NCBI GenBank assembly: GCA_948146395.1
Contig: OX411559.1
Span: 38,682,679 to 38,746,678, forward strand
Length of the DNA stretch: 64,000 bases
Reading direction: 5' to 3'
Source: Fragum whitleyi
Taxonomy: Eukaryota; Mollusca; Bivalvia; Cardiida; Cardiidae
The notes beneath the pieces were generated by a model. That model ran no database searches. It was given only the letters and a program-made list of their open reading frames with translations, and was not told where the DNA came from. This document shows positions 55,733 through 64,000 of the stretch, piece after piece. Made by a program: the position numbers and the translations under genes. Position 1 is the stretch's first letter. Every line of letters begins with the position of its first letter.

Positions 55733-56715
55733 TAGTCCCCTACCGGTGTTCACACCGGAGGGTGTTCACACCGGAGGGGACTATAGGTTTGCCCTCTGTC
55801 TGTCCGTCCGTCTGTCTGTCCGTCTGTCCGTCCGTCTGTCCGCTCAAATCTTGATCCCGCGATAACTTAATAACTAAGCAAGCGTTTTTGATGAAAGTTG
55901 GTATATGACTAGATGGCAATGTGTAGATTATGTACATCATTTTATTTTTGTTTTTCGACTTAAATTGAGGTTGCTATGGTTACAGAAATAGTGAAAATAT
56001 GGCCAAAAATGGGATCCTGTGATAAGATAATAACTAAGCAAGCTAGTTTGATGAGACTTGGTATATGACTATATGGCAATGTGTAGATTATGCACATCAT
56101 TTTATTTTTGTTTTTAGACTAAAATTGTTGTTGCTATGGTTACGGAAAAAGTGAAAATATGGCAAAAAATATTGGATCCTGCGATAAGTTAATAAGTAAG
56201 CAAGCTAATTTGATGAGACTTGGTATATGACTAGATGGCAATGTGTAGATTATGCACATCATTTTATCTTTGTTCTTTGACAAAAAGTGCGGTTGCTTTG
56301 GTAACGGAAATAGTGAAAATATGGCAAAAAATGGATCCTGCAATAACTTGATAACTAAGCAAGCTAACTTGATGAAACCTGTTTTAAAATGTAAAAAAAA
56401 TTATAAGCCATGTTAGTCAGGGTGGTGATGCAGCAGTATTAATCACCTCCAGTGAAAGTTCTCATTTCTTACCAACAAGACTGAAGAAAAACATCTTGGA
56501 TCAGAAAAGGTAACTGTTATTGATACTATTTCTTGCATCTGTCTATTGCTTCCATGAATTGTATAGTGGGCACAGCAGAGACAACAACTCATGTAAGTCT
56601 TGTTTAACCCTTTAACAAGACCTGGTTTTGACGTCCCTGATAGAATTGGCGTGGGAAAACATTGAGATAAACAAAGCCGGTAGGGGACTTATGCCCATGT
56701 CCAACATGGCTCTTG
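55733..56715 (+). mobile_element. Tandem-core element with AGTCCCCTACCGG ends
   Basis: The left end gtcccctaccggtg and right end ccggtaggggac are inverted. A gtccgtccgtctgtctgtcc stretch lies at 55797-55850. About 3.5 units of ~158 bp carry taataactaagcaagc, gagacttggtatatgactag and gttgctatggttacgg. A duplicated gtgttcacaccggaggg lies at 55748-55780. Confidence 0.8.
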
Positions 56716-58175
56716 TTATCATTAGTTTTGAATAGATCAATTTCACAGATGGTTTTTGATAGATTGAGTTGACTTGAAACAGCTGACTAATTCATTCAAC
56801 CGTAACAGCAGATTTTTGCCACATCCATTATGGTACTCTTTGCTGCTCATAGCATTTAACCCTTGTCATGCTGAATAAAAATCTATTCTATATCACAGGA
56901 AAAGGGGCCTTAATGAGAATTTTCTTGTTTACACTCAAGAGGCCACAAATATGGCCCAATCTTGATGAAATTTGGTCAGAAGGTTGGCCAAGTCACAAGG
57001 ATGAACCCTATTTGAAATTGGAAAGATCCATGTCATATGGGAAATAGGGCCTTAATGACAATTTTCAGAAAGTAATCCAATTAGAACCACTGGCTCTAAA
57101 AATGAAGAAACCATCTATTGTACTCTCTATACAACTGTATTTTTCAATCACCGATTGAAAAAAAAAAGTTGTATAAATTGCACGCGATAATGCCAACATT
57201 GACACGGTTGTATCAATATTTTCTTTAGGTAGTACAGGTTACTTATCGAATATGTAAAACAGAACCTGATATACTAGAATTAAAATACTGTGACATGAAT
57301 GACTGCGATGGCTCAGTGGATATGCATGCTAGACTATTGACTGATTGTTACCAAAACAACCCCTGTTTGTATCCTGTCTGCACCAGATTTAGTTATTGTT
57401 GTTGTTTCGAGAAAATTATTTTTTTACATCATCAAATACACGCTAATAAATTTCTTTTCTATGCATTTCTTATTTTGTAGATATGTTTTATATGGTTATA
57501 TATAGGGCAAACGACAGTATGGAGAAAGCCAAATCGAATTATGAAATAATTGCCATTGGTTGGCAATTGATTCGGAAATTGCATTCCCTTTATAAGCAAG
57601 CAATGTTTTAAATATTGAATCTTCGATAAGTCAAGTTACAGTTTCAGCCTATAATGTAAGCTTGGCTTCATCCTGGCGATGAAGTAAATATAACATATAT
57701 AATTTTCAATCCAAAGATTACAAATAGTGCAGAAAATTGGAGTGTTTTCAAAATTAGCACAACATTTAACATAATTTCAAAAAAATATGCTATTAATGTA
57801 TCAAACTCAGTCAAATGATAGGAAAAAGAGGTTCATGTCAAGTTTTTTGTTCTCCACTTTAACCCTTTCCTATTTTACAAAATTTGGACCTGTCCAAATT
57901 CAAAGGTTTTGCAGACGAAAATTTAAAGTGGATTTAATTTGAAAAATAACCATTCAGTAGGGTAGAAAATAGTGTGAAAAAGAAGAAATTGCTTATCAGA
58001 AGCAATTTCTTCTTCACAATGTTTTCTCAATCATAAAAACACATTTTTATTTATTATAGCTTGGTGTGAAACAGTTGGAACTTTGCCTTTATGGTTATTG
58101 GCAGTAACAACCGCTTTAGGCAGTCACTAAGAAATTTAATTGAATTTTAGTAATAGTTCTTTGGTTTAATTTCAG
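56716..58175. other. Upstream region of the LBD gene
   Basis: 56857-57120 is repeat-like (starts ttaacccttgtcatgctgaa). A TTAA-flanked MITE of the 28846 family begins at 57859 and runs to about 58045, and a palindromic MITE remnant lies at 58056-58130. No zinc-finger-coding exon was found. Confidence 0.45.
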
Positions 58176-58336
58176 GTATCAATGATGGGATTAAGCCTTT
58201 GAGACCAAAATTGCAAGCTGCAAAATGTTCTATTGAAGTCCATACAATAATGACAAGATGTTAAATTTGTGTTAGTTTAAAAATCTTTTTAAGTGGATAG
58301 CGGATTGTTTTTGATAATTATCCGGAATTGTTGAAA
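58176..58336 (+). other. Probable 5' UTR of the LBD gene
   Basis: A good acceptor (tttaatttcag) at 58175 precedes 161 nt that have stops in the coding frame, then the ATG. If used, at least one further non-coding or coding exon lies upstream. Alternatively transcription starts here. Confidence 0.4.
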
Positions 58337-61300
58337 ATGGATTTAAGTACTCTACACTTGCTGATAAACCTGCACCATCTTCAGAGTGGGCGGATCAATC
58401 TCGATGACATCATTAAGCGTAATTTGTTGGAACAAAATGTGAGACACAGTCTCGGAGGAATTAAGTCCATTCTAAAACCCATTCCAAGGTCATGTGATGA
58501 TGAAACAAAAGGCATGAAAAGACCAAATATGGATAATGATGATATAAACAGACCATCAAATAAGCAAAAGATTAGCAAATATTCTTGTGAAGAAAAACAA
58601 ACAGTTTCCATTGAGGATCATCAAAAAATGATGGGAAGAATCAGAAACCAGCCTGGGCACCTGCCGGAGGACGTGAACCAATCATCTCAAGGGTGTGATA
58701 CATCTTTTAAGAAAAGATTGACACCTGATTTAATGTATACAGATAGGGAAAGGAATTTTGGAAATCTATATGAAAATGTGTCGAGAGTGAATCACCTTGG
58801 TTGTGAAAGTCTAATACAATCGCCGAATATTCATAACAGAAACTTCACTCACCCTCTCAATGATTTTAAATTGCCTCTAAATGATGGGAAACGTGTTTTT
58901 CAAAGTGCTCAAAAAGTAGCTATGAATTCCAGAATAAAAACAGATAAGAATTTTGGAAGCAGTCATGGAAAATGGGTCTCTAAATATGATTCTAGTATTA
59001 CGGCAAATTGCTCAAAAGATATATCATTTACCGGTAAAGAAACATTGAATGTGAATATGGCTTCAAGAAGGATCTCCGGTGAATTTGCTCAAGATATACT
59101 TAATTACTCTGACAAAGCTTTGCATGATAAGTTAGAACTTAAGAATCAAACTCATTCTGGACTTAGCGAAACTTTTACCCCTAGCAGTTATAGTAGGGAG
59201 GATAGAAATAATTCAGCAAGTAACATTAGTGGTCGTAGGGACATGCTTAGACATTGTTTAAACACTCGGGAACTTACAAAAAATTCACCATGCAGCAAGG
59301 TCCTAAAACTAGATTGTGATCCGTCAGATATATCAAATATACACAGACTTCAGCAGTCAAATTATCCATCACCTAGTTATCATAATTTAGGCAAACCTCA
59401 GGGGTTTTCCGCAGAAGCATTATCAAGTAATTATCGTACAGAAGGTAAACCAGAACATTTTGCTCAAGAACATTTACCTCAAAGATCAGCGGCAGGGCAT
59501 TTCAGTTTTAAAACTTGCCGCAACAAAGTGAAAATACCTGATGATGGGACAAAAGATAAACCTGAAGCTGATCCGTCTTCTCGAGAATTTCAGATACACA
59601 ACACAAGCAAGGAAGTTCCTGACAATGGTGCCATGACGGAAGCTGGCAAAAGTTATAAAAATGTTGCAGTCGAAGGAAATCTTGAAGCTAGATACAAAAT
59701 GCCTGTGCTTTTAGATTTGAAGAGTAAATCCCCAGCTGGTAAGTAAATTAAATATGAGCCTGTGCGTGGGATTTCCAACAATTTCAAATAACGGCAATTT
59801 AAAGACTCTGACCAGCCTGTGCGTTTGCACAGTCTGACCAGAGTCTTACTATGCCCTTAGTAGATAGATAAGGTCTCAAAGTATCTGAAGACAATCAGGT
59901 AACTTAATATTTAAAGTATGAGACTGTCTATGCTGCTCACTGGTAGCACCTCTGGTACATTTCAAATTGTTGGAAATGTACACATTGGCTCATATGATCT
60001 AACACCTCTGTTATGAAGGATCCGGGACTTTTTACACCCCCACATTGAAAGATTGGGGCAATTTGTTTTCTTGTGGCTGTCTGTCAGTCTGTTGTCTACC
60101 TGTGTGGGAAAATTTAACCAGAAAACTTAACAATTTTCTGTAACTTCAGAACCTTAATAATTATAAATGAGTATCAGATATATGGCCCCTACACCATAAA
60201 GAACATGAACATCAATGGGTTGGTGAATACCTTCATTGCAATCTTGACTGCTTATTATGATATGACCTATGTGGCAGGAGTGAAATAACCCCATTTAATA
60301 TATTTTTTAAATTACACGGATTTTATTACAGTGTTATATATTTCGCTGAATATTTTTATTTTATAAATGTCTTGAACTTTCTCAATTTATGGCAAAAATG
60401 CAGGTCATATTATTACTAGAATATCAATTTGGCCTTGTTATTATCTGTTTAAAAATGACTCGTTTGCTAAATTTGGTATTCAATGATCACTAATTCAATA
60501 TTCGCTATATATAAGTGCCTCATGTATGTGTGAAATTGTTATAAATGTCACACACAGGCTCAAATCTTTGTGTGTGCACATATGGTATGACGAAAGGTCT
60601 CATTGAAGCAATCTGTCTCAAAATAGATGGTTAACAAACAATTTGAACTGAATCGGGTTACGAATCGGGTTAAGGGAGCACCCTAAACAGATACCTCTCT
60701 GTACATAATAGATAGAGAAAAAAATTGAAGTAGAAAAAGATCATAATAAAGCAAAGCCTAGACAACCATAGGCGGTTCTCTTGTTTTAAATCTAAATATT
60801 GAGCTATTTCTGGTTCAAAATGGACAAAGTTTTGGACAAATATGAACCTCTTGGGTTCAGCTCCATAAAAAATTGTGCAACCCATCACACAAAAAGGAAC
60901 CATCTGGGTACTCGGTAAAATAAACATTAGAAAAAAAGATTGGTTTCAGTAGAGGTCAACTTAAGGTCATATTTCAAAAATTCTTATACAACAAGGTAGA
61001 TTGATCATTCTAGATTCAGAAAGTTGCCAAAATGCAACTCGAAAGAATTCAAATAAATGGTTGAACAAGAAACAATTAATAAGATTTTATTCATAGCTTA
61101 TTATATAATATTACCTTTTACTTTTAAACATCTATATAAGTATTGCAACAGAAGTATGGTTTTAATCTCAAGTTGAAATTTGAGTAAATTTTCAGTTGAG
61201 AATGAAAAAACTTTTATAACCTCGAGCCCTGATAATTTTGGGAGTAATGGACCTGGCCACGTATATTTTCTAGTCTCACAGTCTCTATTCTAGGATTGGA

Positions 61301-64000
61301 AAAGTAGGGGGGAATTTTGTTGAAAATTGTCCAACATTCGAAAAAAAGATGTACACTTTTACTCTTTTTTTATCATCTTCCAAAACAGGGGAGAGATTTT
61401 TCAAAAGCAGGGTTCGACACTAAAGGGAGTCCAGGAGTCTGAAACTCCTTGTTTACAGGTTGGACTCCTTCCATTTGCAAGTAAGGTGTCTGATGGACTC
61501 CAAGGGTCATAAAAGAATATTTTGAAAAACACATTCACAGAGCAGTGCCCTTTCTAACACTTGCCAAAACTGTAGGTTGTTTCACTATAAAATTTTTTGA
61601 AGAAAACAGTGTTCTGTGAATAAAAATCTTCTTTGGAAGAACATTGCAGAAAAGAAGAAATTGCTTAAAACAAGCAATTTCTTCTTTTCCACAATGTTCT
61701 CTAATTATGAAAGTTTGGACTCCTGACTTTGAGCTTGGACTCCTTGATTTCAAGCGTTAGGAGTCCATTTGACTCCTTAATCTCAGGAGTTAGTGTCAAT
61801 CTCAGAAAAGTGTGAATCAGTATGTGCTAAAATGCGTAATACCCCCTCTGCGAATAGACACTGGTCTCAGACTCACAAAACCTGTGCTGCTTATAACTCT
61901 GCGTAATCTTGAGCTTTGCATTTCTTATTTAAATTTCAGATCTGGATGAGATTCAGGCTACTATAACCAGTCTGATCAGTGCCCAGACATTCTTTCAATC
62001 TCCGCCTTTTGTTGAGAATAAAGAAAAACTGAGAGAAAAACATATCGCCTATATTGTAAGTATATTTGGGTATCTTCAGAGGGCCTGACTTAAAATATTC
62101 CCTATACCCATAAGGGGTGTGGAATTCCCATGCCCAACTTGTCTGCCACGGCCTCTCACTTTTGGACAAGTACATTTTTCTATGCCACTTGTCCATGGAC
62201 AAGTTAATACCAGAACAAATCATGTATCAGTACTAAAGAGATCTAGCAGAAAAGACATCCTTTTGTTTGTATCAAAGGGGGGAAAACATTGTCTTTCATG
62301 AAGAAAATGCTGGGTTAAAGAATTTTCTTGATTAAAAACAATGTTTTTACCAATATTTTTCATTTTCATTTTTTTTGTAGGTATTTGAAGTGGGTTTTCT
62401 TTGTAAATGATGTACGGGTGCTATTATTAGGGGGAAATACAGTAACCATCACCAAAATTTAACATGAAAATCTGCTTATTCTTATTTCTAAACCCTTTCT
62501 ATTTGCCTTTATTCTCTTTTAGCAAAGCCACCGTCATAGCGCAGTTGGTAGCGCGTCAGTCTGTCAATCCAGAAGTCCCGGGTTTGATCCCCAATGGTGG
62601 CACTCATTCTTTCCGACTCTTTGTCTCTCACCTTCTCACCAATGGGTTTTTAATTATAGACCAATGTGAGATAGTAGCTGGAGGCTAGGAAAGGATGTGA
62701 TGGTTGTACTGGTGAGAGAAATACCAGGAATCTATTGTTAGGTGCTCCAGCTGCTGCGATATGGCTGAAAAAATATTGAAAACCGCGTTAAACCCTAATT
62801 AACCCTTTTCTGTGTAATCCCTCTTTTTTATGTGCCTATGATTCTATGATTGAGAAAACATCGTGAAAAAAGAAGAAATTGTTTCTGACAAGCAATTTCT
62901 TCTTTTTCCACACTATTTTCTATCCTACTGAATAGTTATTTTTCAAATTAAATCCACTTTAAATTTTCGTCTGCAAAACCTTTGAATTTGGACAGGTCCA
63001 AAATTTTGTAAAACAGGAAAGGGTTAATCAATCATTCTTTTTTAGCAAAGCCTGAAGGACCAGGCAAGCTCAAGTTGTAGACCAACAAATTCTGACGAAC
63101 AAGCGAAAGCAGAACTCTCATGGTTGACGGGATTCGTTGAAACGACGGTTGTAACAATGATTAAGTTTGCTAAAGCTGTTCCGGGATTTAAAAGTATTTC
63201 TCTGCAGGCAAAATTATTAAAATGTATGTACCATAGAAGCCCTAATAGAACCCCAGGGTTCTGTAAGAATCATCGCATTTCAATTAGGAAGGGATAGGCC
63301 TTAAAAGAGGCTATGCTACATATTGATGGCCGTTAAACACATAGGCAGTTACTACTGTTTCCCACTGAGCCAACGATATTTGTCAAGACCTTAAAAAGAT
63401 GTCCAAAATTAACATAATGCACGCAAAATATTAACATTTGATTGAAGAAAAGTTTCATTTATCCTCATTTGAAGTTTTTATGACATTGATTTTGTGGGTA
63501 TAGGCCTTGATTAGACGCCTTAAGTTTGTTTAAAATCACATCAAAAATGGTCAATTTCAGCCTCTAAAAAAAGGGATGTTGTTTTATTAGAGCATTGGTC
63601 TCTATTAGAATTTTTTAATTAAATCAAAAGGAAGAAATATTGTATTTATTCTTAGAAAAACTGTCAGAATTGTTACTACCATCAACTAAAATTTCAATTT
63701 ATAAAAGAGATTTGTAGTTATAAAACCGTGGATAGAATTTGGTCTCCATATGGGCAAATTTTACATAGAACAAAAAATCAAAATGATTACAAAATCTTCT
63801 TCACTAAAACTTGAACACTGACAGCTTTCATAGTGATTTTTTAAAATTATCTTGTGGATGTCTATCATGTTTGTTCATTCAATGCCCCAGGGGTTACAAA
63901 ACTTATTTTAAAACACATCTATTACAGGTTCAAAATCAGAGAGTTTATTAAGTGGTGGTATGGTATGCTTCGACAAAATTGAGGGAATTATGACGATGCC
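58176..64000 (+). CDS. Nuclear receptor ligand-binding-domain gene, 5' part (3' end beyond window)
   Basis: Coding exons 58337-59738, 61940-62055, 63046-63223 and 63928-64000+ join in phase (1,0,1). They encode more than 589 residues. The first ~467 residues are polar and probably disordered. Exon 2 (AQTFFQSPPF region) fits helix 1 of an NR LBD. Exon 3 has MIKFAKAVPGFKSISLQ, the helix 3 signature (FAK..PGF). The junction at LLKC falls near helices 4/5, where NR genes often have an intron. The domain looks most like subfamily 1 receptors, with low certainty. No CxxC zinc-finger DNA-binding domain is seen upstream. ATG 58337 is the first Met after an in-frame TAG (58298-58300), so this exon appears to start the protein, either as a DBD-less receptor or as an alternative-promoter isoform. 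Confidence 0.72.
58337..59738 (+). CDS. LBD gene exon 1: long polar N-terminus with a CoRNR-like motif
   Basis: A 467-codon open frame ending at a perfect donor (gtaagt, phase 1). It begins MDLSTLHLLINLHHLQSG, then INLDDIIKRNLLEQ, matching the corepressor box LxxIIxxxL at residues 22-30. The rest is Ser/Asn/Lys/Asp-rich without recognised domains. Confidence 0.8.
59757..61939. other. LBD gene intron 1: repeats
   Basis: 59757-59995 is a fold-back relative of 9095-9480; 60530-60570 is another fragment. 60660-61040 contains the complement of the ggttctcttgtt and gtcagactgc-type elements. 61405-61800 has ggagtcc/ggactcc repeats around an aagaagaaattgcttaaaac hairpin. No coding exon is seen. Confidence 0.45.
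61940..62055 (+). CDS. LBD gene exon 2 (helix 1 region)
   Basis: The acceptor is aaatttcag and the donor gtaagt. It encodes DLDEIQATITSLISAQTFFQ and SPPFVENKEKLREKHIAYI, in keeping with the start of a subfamily 1 ligand-binding domain. Confidence 0.75.
62523..62798 (+). repeat. tRNA-derived SINE, best-preserved copy
   Basis: Head gtcatagcgcagttggtagc gcgtcagtctg, B box cgggtttgatcccc, tail with tctcaccaatggg, ggaggctaggaaagg, aataccaggaatctattgtt and a ttgaaaaccgcgttaaaccc end. It sits in LBD gene intron 2. Confidence 0.85.
62799..63027. mobile_element. TTAA-flanked MITE next to LBD gene exon 3
   Basis: TTAA at 62799-62802 and 63024-63027 flank cccttttctgtgtaatccc...caggaaaggg, with the agaagaaattg/caagcaatttcttct hairpin centre. 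It ends 18 bases before the coding exon at 63046, so it contributes the region just upstream of the polypyrimidine tract. Confidence 0.8.
63046..63223 (+). CDS. LBD gene exon 3 (helix 3 signature)
   Basis: The acceptor is cttttttag and the donor gtatgt. It encodes ELSWLTGFVETTVVTMIKFA, then KAVPGFKSISLQAKLLK, the NR LBD signature region. The acceptor lies 18 bases downstream of a TTAA-flanked MITE. Confidence 0.82.
63224..63927. other. LBD gene intron 3
   Basis: Has a palindromic MITE remnant at 63300-63370 (tgatggccgttaaacacata ggcagttac). Otherwise AT-rich with nothing recognised. Confidence 0.45.
63928..64000 (+). CDS. LBD gene exon 4, cut by window edge
   Basis: The acceptor is attacag, continuing in phase to the edge: SKSESLLSGGMVCFDKIEGI, then MTMP. 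Fits the helix 5/beta-turn part of an LBD. Confidence 0.7.

Noticed and set aside
57228..57480. Cys-rich open frame after a tctttag acceptor-like site, upstream of the LBD gene
   Set aside because: I tested it as a possible zinc-finger exon. The Cys spacing does not match an NR DNA-binding domain (no C-x2-C-x13-C-x2-C), there is no good donor before the stop, and it lacks family resemblance.

Overview
The window is animal nuclear DNA: GT-AG introns, AT-rich sequence and very dense short repeats. The repeat style points to a mollusc, most likely a bivalve: tRNA-headed SINEs, palindromic MITEs, and non-autonomous elements with a tandem core plus GGAC/GTCC-rich stretches. That is inference from repeat style; no species is claimed. 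Only about 3.8 kb is coding. Three genes can be assembled exon by exon with consistent splice phases.

Layout. (1) 783-7982, + strand: the last six coding exons of a glutamine-rich protein ending in an LxxLL motif, probably the C-terminal part of a p160/SRC nuclear receptor coactivator (NCOA type). (2) 28106-49800, - strand: a complete seven-exon alpha/beta hydrolase of the ABHD13 type (377 aa) with membrane anchor, oxyanion-hole motif and Ser/Asp/His triad all visible. (3) 58176 to the right edge, + strand: the 5' part of a gene with a nuclear receptor ligand-binding domain. Its first coding exon gives a long polar N-terminus, and no zinc-finger DNA-binding domain is seen. Genes 1 and 2 converge (tail to tail, 20 kb apart); genes 2 and 3 diverge (8.5 kb between start codons).

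The rest is repeats: at least ten long elements with internal 155-180 bp tandem units (e.g. 9495-11775, 12432-16052, 29280-30501, 33525-34922, 37052-38337, 43204-45220, 55733-56715); three insertions with readable target-site duplications (22692-24632, 5 bp; 30683-32098, 6 bp; 47478-49115, 8 bp, hAT-like); several MITE families, some TTAA-flanked and piggyBac-like; tRNA-derived SINEs; and fold-back sequences.

The most unusual pattern is that splice junctions of the two assembled left-hand genes have been locally duplicated. The donor end of coactivator exon 2 is present three times. The acceptor half of ABHD13 exon 3 is present about seven times as a 117-bp array. The acceptor end of ABHD13 exon 6 is present three times, with a transposable element inserted in the middle copy. 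The acceptor flank of ABHD13 exon 2 is a 33-bp minisatellite. The second point of interest is the ligand-binding-domain gene, which combines an apparent lack of DNA-binding domain with an N-terminal motif matching the corepressor CoRNR box.
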